Position numbers and translations under genes: made by a program. Shown piece by piece: positions 52,285 through 62,818 of a stretch of 64,000 nucleotides of DNA. Positions within the stretch are counted from its first letter, which is position 1. Each line of letters starts with the position of its first letter. Source of the DNA: an uncultured Pelagibacteraceae bacterium. Lineage in GTDB: Bacteria; Pseudomonadota; Alphaproteobacteria; Pelagibacterales; Pelagibacteraceae. The stretch is from NCBI GenBank assembly GCA_902548405.1, contig CACCRN010000004.1:43886-107885 (forward strand), in the 5' to 3' direction. The notes beneath the pieces were generated by a model. The model was not told the origin of the DNA. It saw nothing but the letters and a program-made list of their open reading frames with translations, and ran no database searches.

Positions 52285-53379
52285 ATGAAAAATTATCTTA
52301 ACTTTGAGACTGAAATTAAAGATTTAGAAACAGAATTGGAAAAATTAAAAGATCCTTATAATCAAGAGGGATTGTCAGAAGTGGATACGCAAAAAATTTC
52401 AAGTACACAAGTTGAGTTAGATCAAAAATTGAATGATATATATTCAAACCTAGATCCATGGCAAACTACCATGGTTGCAAGACATGAAGACAGACCAAAG
52501 TCTAAATTTTTCATAGATAATTTATTCGAAGATTTTATTTCTCTATCTGGAGACCGTTATTATGGTGAAGATAAATCTGTACTTACAGGTTTTGCAAAAT
52601 TCAGTGGTCATTCAGTTTTAGTTATTGGCCAAGAAAAGGGCGAAGATTTAGATAGTAGAATAGAAAGAAATTTTGGGATGATGCGACCCGAGGGTTACAG
52701 AAAAACTATTCGATTAATGAATTTGGCTAATAAATTTAATATTCCAATTATCTCTTTTATAGATACGCCAGGTGCTTACCCTGGTGTTGGTGCAGAGGAA
52801 AGAGGTCAAGCTGAGGCAATAGCAAAATCAATTGAATGTTGCATGGAACTTAAGGTCCCAACAATTGCAATAATTATAGGTGAAGGTGGTTCAGGTGGCG
52901 CAATTGCATTAGCATCGTCGAATAAAGTTATCATGCTAGAAAATGCCATTTATTCAGTTATATCTCCTGAAGGCTGTGCAACTATTTTATGGAGAGATCC
53001 AAAAAAGATGCTTGATGCAGCAAAAGCAATGAAGCTTTCCGCAAAAGATTTATTAAAATTAAAAGTTATTGATGAAATAATCCCAGAACCTTTAGGTGGT
53101 GCTCATAGAGATAGAGACCTGATACTAGATAATGTTAAAAAATCTATTTCTAAAAACCTAGAGCAATATAAAGAGATGACATCAGAAGATATAATGAATG
53201 AAAGAAAAAATAAATTTTTAAAAATTGGAAGAAATGACGGTTTTATGAACAATGTAGAAGATTTAAGCAATTTGACCATTAAGAAAAATAATTTTGAAAA
53301 TATTTTCAAATCAAAAAAATTATTATTTGGTATTGGAGGAGGTTTATTATTTATAGCTTTCTTATTTTTTCTTATTTAA
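52285..53379 (+). CDS. accA: Acetyl-CoA carboxylase carboxyltransferase subunit alpha with C-terminal membrane tail
   Basis: 364 residues, about 45 longer than typical AccA. The core is normal: YLNFETEIKDLE start, TPGAYPGVGAEERGQAEAI, GEGGSGGAIALA and VISPEGCATILW. After the usual end near FLKIGRNDG there is a linker and then a hydrophobic C-terminus, KKLLFGIGGGLLFIAFLFFLI, that looks like a tail anchor. A TATAAC at 52273-52278 is so near the ATG that transcripts from it would be almost leaderless. Confidence 0.94.
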   Translation: MKNYLNFETEIKDLETELEKLKDPYNQEGLSEVDTQKISSTQVELDQKLNDIYSNLDPWQTTMVARHEDRPKSKFFIDNLFEDFISLSGDRYYGEDKSVLTGFAKFSGHSVLVIGQEKGEDLDSRIERNFGMMRPEGYRKTIRLMNLANKFNIPIISFIDTPGAYPGVGAEERGQAEAIAKSIECCMELKVPTIAIIIGEGGSGGAIALASSNKVIMLENAIYSVISPEGCATILWRDPKKMLDAAKAMKLSAKDLLKLKVIDEIIPEPLGGAHRDRDLILDNVKKSISKNLEQYKEMTSEDIMNERKNKFLKIGRNDGFMNNVEDLSNLTIKKNNFENIFKSKKLLFGIGGGLLFIAFLFFLI

Positions 53380-53382
53380 GAA

Positions 53383-55947
53383 TTACAAAGCTCCACAACA
53401 ATTTTTAAATTTTTTTCCAGTCGCTTCACATCTCTCATTCCTTGAAATTTTTTGATTTTTTTGAATTAGCAACAAACATTTAGGATTGTTAGATGGTTTA
53501 ATTTTATTTGAATTTGAAATCCCTTCATCAGACTCAGTAATTACTTTTAAATTCATTAAAATTGTAACATAGTCTAATTTTAATTTTTCTAATAAATTTG
53601 AAAATAAATCAAAAGCTTCTTTTTTATATTCAACTAAAGGATCTCTTTGACCGTAAGATCTTAATCCAATTACTTGTCTAAGTTGTTCTAAATATTGTAT
53701 ATGTGATTTCCAATTCAAATCTATTGTTTGCAAAAATATTCTTTTTTCAATTTCTTTTGCATGCTGTTCGTTTAGAACTTTAATTCTTTCATTACGTGTT
53801 TCATTGAATTTTGAGGATATTTGCTCTTTCAGTTCATTATCTTTGGCAGAAATTAAACTTTGAAGCTCAGAATCATTAAAACTCTTTCCAACAATTTGTC
53901 TTATTTTATTGCTAAATTCATTGCTTTTAGGATTAGATAAATTTTGAATTTTTAATTTTATCAAGTCTTCTGATATTTCTTTTAAAAATTCGTCGGAATA
54001 ATCAAAAATATTTTCACTATTCATTGCATTTTTTCTTTGAGAAAACACAACATGTCTTTGGTCATTTAAAACATTGTCAAATTTGATAAGTGTTTTTCTG
54101 ATATCAAAATTTCTGGCTTCAACTTTCTGCTGAGCTCTTTCTAATGCTTTGTTGATCCAAGGGTGATCAATACTTTCACCATCTTTTAAACCAAGTTTTT
54201 CAAGCATATTATTCATAGATTCTGAGCCAAAAATTCTCATCAAATCATCTTCTAAACTTACATAAAATACAGAACTACCCTCATCTCCTTGTCGTCCAGC
54301 TCTTCCTCTTGCTTGATTGTCCACTCTTCTAGACTCCATTCTTTCTGTACCAATTACAAATAAACCACCTAGAGATTTAATTTTTTCTTTATCTATTTTT
54401 AACTGATCATCAGGAATTGATCCTTTTTTTCCACCAAGCTGGATGTCAACACCTCTACCAGAAATACTGGTTGTAATTATCAAAGATTTTTCTTTTCCTG
54501 CATTTGCAATAATTTCAGCTTCATTTTCATGGTTCTTTGCATTTAAAACTACGTGTTTAATATTTTTTTCATTTAATAATTTAGAATAAACTTCAGATTT
54601 GTTGATACTAGATGTGAAAACCAAAATTGGTTGACCAATTTCATGTTTTTCAATGATCTTATTAATTATTGCATCATTTTTTTCTTTTTCAGTTCTAAAG
54701 ATCAAATCATTATAGTCCTTTCGGATCATTTCTTTATTTGTTGGGATTACAACCACTGAAAGATTATATATTTCAAAAAATTCTTCAGATTCTGTGACTG
54801 CAGTACCGGTACAACCTGATATTTTTTTATATAGTTTAAAATAATTTTGATAGGTAATTGATGCTAAAGTTTGATTTTCATTTTGTATCTGAATTTTTTC
54901 CTTAGCTTCAAGAGCCTGGTGAAGTCCATCTCCAAATCTTCTTCCTTCTAGAATTCTACCAGTTAATTCATCTATAATTTTAAGAACTCCGTCTTTAACT
55001 ATGTAATCCTTTCCTTTTTCAAATAAGTGATTTGCACGGAGTGCTTGATTTACATGGTGAACTAAATGAAGATTTTCTGGATCATAAAAATTATCATTTT
55101 TTAATATACCAGCATTAGAAAAAAGTTTTTCAACATTATTAATACCCTCGTTTGTTAAAAGTATACTTTTTTCTTTCTCATCTATCTCAAAATCTTTATT
55201 ATTTAAAATTTTAACAAGTTTATCTATTGCTAAGTATTGAGCAGTTTTATCTTCTGCAGCTCCAGAAATTACAAGTGGAGTTCTTGCTTCATCAATTAAA
55301 CAAGAATCTATTTCATCCACAATTGAAAATGCATGAGATCTTTGAACCATCTCTTTTTGAGAAAACTTCATGTTGTCTCTTAGATAATCAAATCCTAATT
55401 CACTGTTGGTTGCATAAGTAATATCACAATTGTAGTTTTTCTTTCTTTCCAGATCATCTTGGTCATTATTTATAAATCCAGAAGTAAGACCTAGAAAATT
55501 ATATATGAGACCCATTTCCATCGAGTCTCTTTTTGCTAAATAATCGTTAACTGTTACTATATGAACTCCATTTTCAGAAAGCGCATTTAAATAAGCTGCT
55601 AAAGCAATAGTGAGTGTTTTTCCTTCACCCGTTCTCATTTCAGCAATTTTACCTTCGTGAAGAACTACTCCCCCAATAAGTTGAACATCAAAATGTCTTT
55701 CTTGTCTTGTTCTTTTTGCAGCTTCCCTTACTAATGCAAATGCTTCAGGTAGAATTTCGTCTAAACTTTTTCCATTTTTTAATTGATTTTTAAATTCAAT
55801 TGTTTTTTTTGGAAAGTCTGTATCACTTAATTTTATGAATTGTTCCTCTTGTGAATTTATTTTTTCTACAATTTTTCCAATTCTATCTAGTTCTTTTTGA
55901 TTACTAGATTTGATAAATTTTGTAATTATTTTAAGCGGGTTAAACAT
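53383..55947 (-). CDS. secA: Preprotein translocase ATPase SecA
   Basis: 854 residues. Walker A is MRTGEGKT, DEAD-like IVDEIDSCLIDEARTPL follows, and GRAGRQGDEG is motif VI. It drives Sec export. The C-terminal zinc motif, usually CPCGSGKKYKHCHG, is RCEATGKKFKNCCGAL, keeping GKKFKNC but missing the first CxC pair. It converges with accA 3 bp apart and is divergent from argJ. Confidence 0.97.
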   Translation of the reverse strand: MFNPLKIITKFIKSSNQKELDRIGKIVEKINSQEEQFIKLSDTDFPKKTIEFKNQLKNGKSLDEILPEAFALVREAAKRTRQERHFDVQLIGGVVLHEGKIAEMRTGEGKTLTIALAAYLNALSENGVHIVTVNDYLAKRDSMEMGLIYNFLGLTSGFINNDQDDLERKKNYNCDITYATNSELGFDYLRDNMKFSQKEMVQRSHAFSIVDEIDSCLIDEARTPLVISGAAEDKTAQYLAIDKLVKILNNKDFEIDEKEKSILLTNEGINNVEKLFSNAGILKNDNFYDPENLHLVHHVNQALRANHLFEKGKDYIVKDGVLKIIDELTGRILEGRRFGDGLHQALEAKEKIQIQNENQTLASITYQNYFKLYKKISGCTGTAVTESEEFFEIYNLSVVVIPTNKEMIRKDYNDLIFRTEKEKNDAIINKIIEKHEIGQPILVFTSSINKSEVYSKLLNEKNIKHVVLNAKNHENEAEIIANAGKEKSLIITTSISGRGVDIQLGGKKGSIPDDQLKIDKEKIKSLGGLFVIGTERMESRRVDNQARGRAGRQGDEGSSVFYVSLEDDLMRIFGSESMNNMLEKLGLKDGESIDHPWINKALERAQQKVEARNFDIRKTLIKFDNVLNDQRHVVFSQRKNAMNSENIFDYSDEFLKEISEDLIKLKIQNLSNPKSNEFSNKIRQIVGKSFNDSELQSLISAKDNELKEQISSKFNETRNERIKVLNEQHAKEIEKRIFLQTIDLNWKSHIQYLEQLRQVIGLRSYGQRDPLVEYKKEAFDLFSNLLEKLKLDYVTILMNLKVITESDEGISNSNKIKPSNNPKCLLLIQKNQKISRNERCEATGKKFKNCCGAL

Positions 55948-55973
55948 GACTATTTGATTTAATCTTTAAATAT

Positions 55974-55999
55974 ATTGTTTAATATATGTATTAAACAAT
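55974..55999. promoter_or_regulatory. Perfect 11-bp inverted repeat between secA and argJ
   Basis: ATTGTTTAATA (55974-55984), spacer TATG, then TATTAAACAAT (55989-55999) are exact complements. It lies 13 bp before the argJ ATG and 26 bp before secA. It could be an operator in DNA or a hairpin in the argJ leader. No regulator is identified. Confidence 0.55.
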
Positions 56000-56012
56000 T
56001 ATTTTAAATATC

Positions 56013-57314
56013 ATGGGTATTAATTTAACAAATTTTTTAACCTCGAAATCAAAAAATACCAGAATGATGGATTTCCAAGACCTTGATCATATAGATGGCT
56101 TATCTATTTCAGCTCTAAGCGCAGCTTTATATAAAACTAAAAGAGATGATTTGGTAATGTTTTACTTTAGAGATGGTGCAAATCATGCTTCTGTCTATAC
56201 ACAATCAAAAATTATCTCAGAAAATATTAAATGGAATATAAATCAAAAATCGAAAAAAATTTATTCTCTTATTGTAAATACTAGAAATGCAAATGCTTTC
56301 ACAGGTAAACAAGGTTACGCAAGTCTTGCAAAAATTGCTGATTTAACTTCTGAGCAATTGTCAAAAAAACAAGCTGAGGATGAAGATTATCCAAAGAAAA
56401 TTACTTCAAAGGAAATTATTTTTGGATGCACAGGTACAATAGGTGAAACATTTCCATGTGAAAAGATAATAGTTCAAATTCCAAACTTGATTAAAAAAAT
56501 CAACTATACGCAAAACAAATTTCTTTGGATGAAAGCAGCCTTGGGAATAATGACCACTGATACAAAACCAAAACTTGCCATGGATAAATGTAAAATTGGA
56601 GATAAAGAGGTAAAAATTTATGGTGTTGCTAAAGGTTCGGGTATGATATTTCCAAATATGGGAACCACTTTGGCATACATATTTACAGATGCCAACTTAT
56701 CGAATGATATTTTAAGTAAATTATTAAAAAAAAATATTACAAATACATTTAATGCTATCTCGTGTGATGGGGACACTAGCACAAATGATATGGTTAGTAT
56801 TTTTGCAACAAATAAAGCAAAGAATTCAAATATTAAAAGTATTAATGATATAAAATTAAAAAAATTCGACAAAGCATTAAACAATGTTTTATTAAATTTA
56901 GCTAAGAGAGTAGTTTCTGATGGAGAAGGAGCATCAAAATTTGTCACTATAAATATTAATAAAAGCAAAAGTGAACAAGATGCAAAGACAATTGCTTTCT
57001 CAATAGCAAATTCAGCTTTGGTAAAAACAGCTATTGCTGGAGAAGATCCAAACTGGGGACGAATAGTGATGGCAATAGGAAAAGCAGGACCAAAAATAAA
57101 TTTAAATAAATTAGGTTTGAAATTTGGAAATTATCAAATAATTCAGGATGGAAATTTACACAAGAACTACGATGAAAAATTAGTAGCTGAGTATATGAAA
57201 GGTGAAAATATAGAAATCAATGTAGATTTGTTTACTGGTCCTAAAAGCTTTACTGCTTTTACTATGGATTTTACAAAAAATTATATTGAGATTAATGCTG
57301 ATTATAGAAGTTGA
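56013..57314 (+). CDS. argJ: Bifunctional ornithine acetyltransferase/N-acetylglutamate synthase
   Basis: 433 residues. NTRNANAFTGKQGY, CTGTIGE and KGSGMIFPNMGTTLA are ArgJ signatures; autocleavage normally occurs before the Thr in the latter, here within MGTT. GEDPNWGRIVMA is near the C-terminus. It recycles the acetyl group in arginine synthesis. No clear ribosome site is seen; an 11-bp inverted repeat precedes the ATG. Confidence 0.95.
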   Translation: MGINLTNFLTSKSKNTRMMDFQDLDHIDGLSISALSAALYKTKRDDLVMFYFRDGANHASVYTQSKIISENIKWNINQKSKKIYSLIVNTRNANAFTGKQGYASLAKIADLTSEQLSKKQAEDEDYPKKITSKEIIFGCTGTIGETFPCEKIIVQIPNLIKKINYTQNKFLWMKAALGIMTTDTKPKLAMDKCKIGDKEVKIYGVAKGSGMIFPNMGTTLAYIFTDANLSNDILSKLLKKNITNTFNAISCDGDTSTNDMVSIFATNKAKNSNIKSINDIKLKKFDKALNNVLLNLAKRVVSDGEGASKFVTININKSKSEQDAKTIAFSIANSALVKTAIAGEDPNWGRIVMAIGKAGPKINLNKLGLKFGNYQIIQDGNLHKNYDEKLVAEYMKGENIEINVDLFTGPKSFTAFTMDFTKNYIEINADYRS

Positions 57315-57353
57315 ACATATTGAAATATAAATTTTGATAACTAATTCTATACT

Positions 57354-57782
57354 ATGATAAAATACAAACTTTTGTGTAACGACTGTGAATTAAAGTTTGA
57401 TAGTTGGTTCTCTACTTCATCAGAATATGAAAAATTAAAAAAGAAAAAACTTTTAATCTGTCACAACTGTAATTCTGAAAAAGTTGAAAAAACATTAATG
57501 GCTCCTCAGCTAATAAGTAGAAAAGCTAAAAATGAGGAAAAATTTGATACTCAGAAGTATAAAAAAATTAAAAAAACAATTAAAAATTATCAAAAGTTTA
57601 TAAAAGATAACTTTAAGTACGTTGGGGATAATTTTGCATATGAAGCTAGATCTATTCATTACAATAGTAAGAAACCTACAAAAGGGATATATGGTAAAGC
57701 TTCTCAGAAAGACGTTAAAGAGCTAAAAGAAGAGGGCATAGATACACAATTAATTCCCTGGGTTGATGAAAAAGAAAATTAG
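57354..57782 (+). CDS. DUF1178-family zinc-ribbon-like protein
   Basis: 142 residues. Two CxxC knuckles are seen, CNDC at the N-terminus (followed by ELKFDSWF) and CHNC near 36-39, with KTLMAPQL after. This is the DUF1178 pattern. Function is unknown. The 3' end overlaps the convergent ubiG by 4 bp. Confidence 0.85.
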   Translation: MIKYKLLCNDCELKFDSWFSTSSEYEKLKKKKLLICHNCNSEKVEKTLMAPQLISRKAKNEEKFDTQKYKKIKKTIKNYQKFIKDNFKYVGDNFAYEARSIHYNSKKPTKGIYGKASQKDVKELKEEGIDTQLIPWVDEKEN

Positions 57783-58501
57783 TTTTTCTTAAATTCAGCA
57801 ATATAATTTACTGATAAATCTTTTGAAACATTCCATTCATCCTTTAGAATGTTAAAATTCATTCCATCAATTTTTTTGAGATTTAGATTGTTCTTGATTA
57901 GAATACTTTTTAATTCCTCAGGCTTAACAAACTTTTCCCATTCATGGGTGCCAATAGGAAGCCATCTCAAAACATATTCTGCACCAATAATTGCAAATAT
58001 ATAAGATTTTAAGGTTTTATTTATAGTTGCAACAAACATTAATCCATTTTTTTTTAAAAGATTAGCACATGATTTTAAAAAAAAATCAACATCCTCAACA
58101 TGTTCAACAATCTCCATGTTCAAAATTACATCAAATTTTTTTGTAGTTTTTAGTTTTTCAGGCGATGAACATATATAGTTTATTTTAAGATTGTTTTTTT
58201 TTGCATGTAGGTTTGCTATGGCAATATTTTTATTTGAAGCATCGATTGCTGTAACATTAGCTCCTAATCTACACATGGGCTCAGATAACAATCCACCTCC
58301 ACATCCAATATCAAGGACATTTATTCCAGAAAGAGGATATTTTTTATTTTTAAGTTGAAATTCCTTAACTATATTTTCTTTAATATATTTTATTCTTATA
58401 GGATTAAATTTATGAAGAGGTTTAAATTTTCCTTCTGGATCCCACCATTCGGCCGCCATATTTGAAAATTTTTCTATTTCTTTTTTATTAATACTGTTCA
58501 T
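57779..58501 (-). CDS. ubiG: Ubiquinone O-methyltransferase
   Basis: 240 residues. AAEWWDPEGKFKPLHKFNPIR is the UbiG N-terminal signature. The SAM motif is VLDIGCGGGLLSEPM, and VEDVDFFLKSC with GTHEWEKFVKPEEL follow. It performs both O-methylations in ubiquinone synthesis. Divergent from lysC over 76 bp that include a consensus TTGACA on the plus strand. Confidence 0.95.
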   Translation of the reverse strand: MNSINKKEIEKFSNMAAEWWDPEGKFKPLHKFNPIRIKYIKENIVKEFQLKNKKYPLSGINVLDIGCGGGLLSEPMCRLGANVTAIDASNKNIAIANLHAKKNNLKINYICSSPEKLKTTKKFDVILNMEIVEHVEDVDFFLKSCANLLKKNGLMFVATINKTLKSYIFAIIGAEYVLRWLPIGTHEWEKFVKPEELKSILIKNNLNLKKIDGMNFNILKDEWNVSKDLSVNYIAEFKKN

Positions 58502-58577
58502 AATATATAATTAGTTGACATAACAATTAAGATGTACTTTATCAATTTATAATTAAATTATATTAATTCAACTGATC

Positions 58578-59789
58578 ATGAAAACTGTTGTACTAAAATT
58601 TGGTGGAACTTCTGTTGGTAGTATCGATAGGATAAAAAAAGTATGCAAAATTATAGCTGATTATAAAAAGAAAAAAAATAGAGTTTTGGTGATTTCATCT
58701 GCAATGAGTGGAGTAACCAATGAGCTCGTAAAAAAATCGAAGCAAATTAGTAATAATTTTAGCAGATCTGAATATGATGCACTTGTATCCACTGGAGAAC
58801 AAGTTTCATGTGCCTTAATTGCTGGAAGACTTACTCATGATGGTTTTAAGTCTAGGTCATGGGTTTCTTGGCAATTGCCAATAATTACTGATGGACCTTA
58901 TTCTGGAGCAAGAATAAATAAGATAATTACAAAAGAATTAAATAGTTATGTGAAACAAGGTGGGATCCCAATTGTTACTGGTTTTCAAGGAATCAATGAT
59001 GAAAATAGAATTACCACAATAGGAAGAAGTGGTTCTGATGCAACTGCAATAATGTTAGCAAAATTTATTAAAGCTGATGAATGTATTATTTATACAGATG
59101 TCGATGGTGTTTATACTACTGATCCAAGACAACATAAAAAAGCAAAGAAAATTAAAAAAATATTTTATGACGAAATGTTGGAAATGGCATCATTAGGATC
59201 AAAAGTGATGCAACCAACATCGGTTCAAGATGCAAAGCTAAATAATATTGATATTAAAGTTAAGTCGTCATTTGTTAGTAAACCAGGTACATTAATAACA
59301 GGCTCTAAAAAAGCGTTTAGCGATCAAATAATTACTGGGATATCTTCAACTAAAAATGATGCTAAGATCACAATTGTAGGAGTTAAAGATAGACCTGGTG
59401 TAGCTGCTTCAGTTTTTAGACCACTATCAAGAAATTTAATTAACGTTGATATGGTTGTACAAAATATTTCTCAAAATGGAAAAGATACTGACTTAACTTT
59501 TACAATTAAATCTGATGATCTGAAAAAAACCGAGAAATTAATTAAGCAAAATAAATCGATAACTTATAAAAAACTTTCTTTTGATAAAGATCTTTCCAAA
59601 GTTTCTATAATTGGAGTTGGGATGATTACTACACCTGGAATTACTTACAGGATGTTTCAAGCTTTAGCTTCAAAAAAAATAAACATTTTAGTTATATCAA
59701 CATCTGAAATTAAAATTTCAGTATTAGTTTCATCAAAAAATGTTAAAAAAGCAATAGCTGCTCTTCATAAAGAATTTAAACTAGATTAA
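58578..59789 (+). CDS. lysC: Aspartate kinase
   Basis: 403 residues: [10 protein letters not shown] at the start, [32 protein letters not shown] and two C-terminal ACT domains (about 265-403) for feedback by lysine and/or threonine. It feeds the Dap pathway genes in the window. A TTGACA at about 58514-58519 may be its -35, though a good -10 at 17 bp is not evident. ispG starts 4 bp after the stop. Confidence 0.95.
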   Translation: MKTVVLKFGGTSVGSIDRIKKVCKIIADYKKKKNRVLVISSAMSGVTNELVKKSKQISNNFSRSEYDALVSTGEQVSCALIAGRLTHDGFKSRSWVSWQLPIITDGPYSGARINKIITKELNSYVKQGGIPIVTGFQGINDENRITTIGRSGSDATAIMLAKFIKADECIIYTDVDGVYTTDPRQHKKAKKIKKIFYDEMLEMASLGSKVMQPTSVQDAKLNNIDIKVKSSFVSKPGTLITGSKKAFSDQIITGISSTKNDAKITIVGVKDRPGVAASVFRPLSRNLINVDMVVQNISQNGKDTDLTFTIKSDDLKKTEKLIKQNKSITYKKLSFDKDLSKVSIIGVGMITTPGITYRMFQALASKKINILVISTSEIKISVLVSSKNVKKAIAALHKEFKLD

Positions 59790-59793
59790 ATTT

Positions 59794-60894
59794 ATGAATG
59801 TAAGACCATTTAGAAATATAAATCGAAAAAAAACTAAAGTAATTAACGTTGGTAGTATTAAAGTTGGTGGTGACAATCCAATATCAGTTCAATCAATGAC
59901 TAATACTTTGACTACAGATATTTCAGCTACTATAGAACAAATAAATAAAATTCATGAAGAGGGTGCTGACTTGGTTAGAGTTTCTTGTCCAGATGAAGAT
60001 TCTTCAAAAGCCTTAAAAGAAATTACAAAAAATGTTCAAATACCTGTAATTGCAGATATTCATTTTCATTATAAAAGAGCTATAGAAGCTGCAGAAAATG
60101 GAGCGAAGTGTTTAAGAATAAACCCTGGAAATATTGGTGATAAAAATAAAATCTATGAAGTTTTAAGTGCAGCAAAAAATAATGATTGTTCAATTCGAAT
60201 AGGAGTTAATGCAGGTTCTCTAGAAAAAGATATTTTAGAAAAGTATAAAGAGCCATGCCCTGAAGCATTAGTAGAGAGCGCAAAAAGAAACATTAAAATA
60301 TTAGAGGATCAAGATTTTTTTAATTTCAAGATAAGCGTAAAGTCTTCTGATGTATTTTTGTCGATTGCAGCTTACAGACAGCTTTCGGACGCTACTGATT
60401 ATCCTCTTCATCTTGGAATAACTGAGGCTGGAAGTTTTGTATCAGGAAGTGTTAAGTCTTCAATAGGACTAGGTTCATTACTATTAGACGGAATAGGTGA
60501 CACCTTAAGAGTTTCTTTGTCAGATGATCCTGTTAAAGAGGTTAAGATTGGAAATGAAATCCTTAAATCTTTAGGATTACGAAACAGAGGAGTTAAAATA
60601 ATTTCTTGCCCATCTTGTGCAAGGCAAGCGTTTCAAGTAATTGATACAGTTAAAATTTTAGAGGAAAAATTATCTCATATAAAAACTCCAATTACCCTAT
60701 CTATAATTGGCTGTGTTGTGAACGGACCGGGTGAGGCTGCTTTAACTGATATTGGAATAACTGGAGGTGGAAAAGGTAACAACATGCTTTATTTATCTGG
60801 GGTACAAAGTGAAAAAGTATTAACTAATGATATAGTTAATAAAGTCGTAGCAGAAGTTGAAAAAAAAGCCTCTGAATTAGAAAATTTACAATGA
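59794..60894 (+). CDS. ispG: 4-hydroxy-3-methylbut-2-enyl diphosphate synthase
   Basis: 366 residues: a TIM barrel with SVQSMTNT and VRVSCP, and C-terminal [4Fe-4S] ligands in SCPSCAR and [10 protein letters not shown]. It is the penultimate step of the MEP isoprenoid pathway. Its stop overlaps the prfA start as ATGA. The order lysC-ispG-prfA-prmC is one plus-strand unit. Confidence 0.96.
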   Translation: MNVRPFRNINRKKTKVINVGSIKVGGDNPISVQSMTNTLTTDISATIEQINKIHEEGADLVRVSCPDEDSSKALKEITKNVQIPVIADIHFHYKRAIEAAENGAKCLRINPGNIGDKNKIYEVLSAAKNNDCSIRIGVNAGSLEKDILEKYKEPCPEALVESAKRNIKILEDQDFFNFKISVKSSDVFLSIAAYRQLSDATDYPLHLGITEAGSFVSGSVKSSIGLGSLLLDGIGDTLRVSLSDDPVKEVKIGNEILKSLGLRNRGVKIISCPSCARQAFQVIDTVKILEEKLSHIKTPITLSIIGCVVNGPGEAALTDIGITGGGKGNNMLYLSGVQSEKVLTNDIVNKVVAEVEKKASELENLQ

Positions 60895-61964
60895 TACCAA
60901 CAAAGACTATTGAAGAATTAATTATAAAACATTCTACACTAGAAAAAGATCTATCATCAGGAAGTTTAGATAATAAAGTATTTGCTGAAAAATCAAAAGA
61001 ATATTCGGATGTTAATGAAATAATTTTAAATGCTAAAAAATATTTATCTTTCGAAAATGAAAAACAAGAATTAGAGAAAATATTAGAGGACAACTCATCA
61101 GATAAAGAATTAAAAAATATGGCTGAGTTAGAGCTTGTTGATTTGGAATCTCAACATGAGATCAATGAAAAAAAATTAAAATTATTTCTACTGCCAAAAG
61201 ATGAAGCAGATAAAAAAAATGCAATAATAGAAATAAGGGCTGGAACTGGTGGACTAGAAGCAAGTTTATTTGCTTCAGACCTTTTCAAAATGTATGAAAA
61301 AGTAAGTCATAAAAAAAAGTGGTCATTAGAACTTATATCTATTTCAAGAAGTGATGCTGGGGGTTTAAAAGAGGTAATTGCATCTATTAAAGGTACAAAT
61401 ATATATTCTACATTAAAATATGAGAGTGGTGTGCATAGAGTTCAAAGAGTTCCAGATACCGAAACACAAGGAAGAGTGCATACATCCGCAGCTACAGTTG
61501 CTGTTTTACCTGAAGCTGAAGAAGTAGATTTAAAAATAAACGACTCTGACTTAAGAATTGACGTTTTTCGAGCGGGTGGTCCAGGTGGACAATCAGTTAA
61601 CACAACAGATAGCGCTGTTAGAATAACTCATATACCCACTGGTTTATCAGTTTCTCAACAAGATGAAAAATCACAGCACAAAAATAAAGCAAAAGGAATG
61701 AAAATCTTAAGAGCAAGATTATATGAACTTGAAAGATCAAGAATTGATCAAGAAAGATCACAAGATAGAAAAACTAAAATTGGTACTGGAGATAGATCAG
61801 AAAGAATTAGAACTTATAATTTTCCACAAGGTAGAGTTACAGATCACAGAATAAATTTAACTTTGCACAAATTAGAAGAGTTTCTTGAAGGTGAAGCTTT
61901 TGATGAAATGATAGAGTCACTTACACTGCAAGCACAAGAAGAAAGTTTAAGTAATTTAAAATAA
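60891..61964 (+). CDS. prfA: Peptide chain release factor 1
   Basis: 357 residues. The GGQ motif is in [10 protein letters not shown], and the stop-codon-reading tripeptide region is [10 protein letters not shown] (PxT in RF1). It releases at UAA and UAG. prmC, which methylates the GGQ glutamine, starts immediately after the stop codon. Confidence 0.97.
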   Translation: MIPTKTIEELIIKHSTLEKDLSSGSLDNKVFAEKSKEYSDVNEIILNAKKYLSFENEKQELEKILEDNSSDKELKNMAELELVDLESQHEINEKKLKLFLLPKDEADKKNAIIEIRAGTGGLEASLFASDLFKMYEKVSHKKKWSLELISISRSDAGGLKEVIASIKGTNIYSTLKYESGVHRVQRVPDTETQGRVHTSAATVAVLPEAEEVDLKINDSDLRIDVFRAGGPGGQSVNTTDSAVRITHIPTGLSVSQQDEKSQHKNKAKGMKILRARLYELERSRIDQERSQDRKTKIGTGDRSERIRTYNFPQGRVTDHRINLTLHKLEEFLEGEAFDEMIESLTLQAQEESLSNLK

Positions 61965-62807
61965 ATGAATATTCAATCAGCAATAACTCAAGGTGCTAAA
62001 ATTTTAAAAGATAAATTCTTTTTAAATCCTTATTTGGATTCAGAAATTTTAATGTCAAAAGCAATTAATAAGGATAAAAAATACTTAATACTTAATTCTC
62101 AAGAAAAAATAGAAGAAATAAATTTAAATTTGTTTCAAAAACTAATTAATGAAAGGTCCAAAGGTAAGCCAGTATCGCATTTGACAAATAAAAAGTTATT
62201 TTGGAATTCAGAATTTTTTGTAACAGAGGATACTTTAATACCTCGTCCTGATACTGAGCTAATTGTAGAAAATATTTTAAATTTAACAAAAAATAAAAGT
62301 AAACTTAGAATTTTAGATATTGGCATAGGATCTGGATGTATACTTTTGTCTATATTAAAAGAGAGAAAAAATTTTTATGGAACGGGAATAGATATAAGCA
62401 AAAATTGTTTAAAAATAGCTAATATGAATGCATCTAGTTTAAAAGTAAATAATAGACTTAAATTGTATAAATCTAATGTTGACAAATTTAGTTTGGGCAA
62501 ATATGATTTGATAGTTTCTAATCCTCCTTATATTAAAAAGCATATTATAAAATATTTGGATAAAGGAGTTGCTAGGTTTGAACCAAAAATAGCACTAGAT
62601 GGTGGATTAGATGGTTTATCAGAAATCAGAAAAGTTATTAAAAAATCATCTGAGCTGATTAAAAAAAATGGTAAATTTATTTTAGAGATTGGTTTTGATC
62701 AAAAAAATAAAGTAATTAAATTATTAAATAAAGAGGGTTTTTATATAAATAGTGCTCTAAAAGATCTTGCTTATAATGATCGATGCATAATTTGCACAAA
62801 AATATAA
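61965..62807 (+). CDS. prmC: Release factor glutamine methyltransferase
   Basis: 280 residues: helical N-terminal domain, LIPRPDTE, the SAM motif LDIGIGSGCILLSI, and the catalytic SNPPYI. It N5-methylates the Gln of GGQ in release factors. It is directly coupled to prfA and followed 11 bp later by the DUF4167 gene, the usual alphaproteobacterial order. Confidence 0.96.
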   Translation: MNIQSAITQGAKILKDKFFLNPYLDSEILMSKAINKDKKYLILNSQEKIEEINLNLFQKLINERSKGKPVSHLTNKKLFWNSEFFVTEDTLIPRPDTELIVENILNLTKNKSKLRILDIGIGSGCILLSILKERKNFYGTGIDISKNCLKIANMNASSLKVNNRLKLYKSNVDKFSLGKYDLIVSNPPYIKKHIIKYLDKGVARFEPKIALDGGLDGLSEIRKVIKKSSELIKKNGKFILEIGFDQKNKVIKLLNKEGFYINSALKDLAYNDRCIICTKI

Positions 62808-62818
62808 TTATTTAAATC

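Noticed and set aside
61440..61500. PDT in RF1 instead of the E. coli PAT tripeptide
   Set aside because: It still fits the PxT pattern of RF1 and is, as far as I know, common in alphaproteobacteria.
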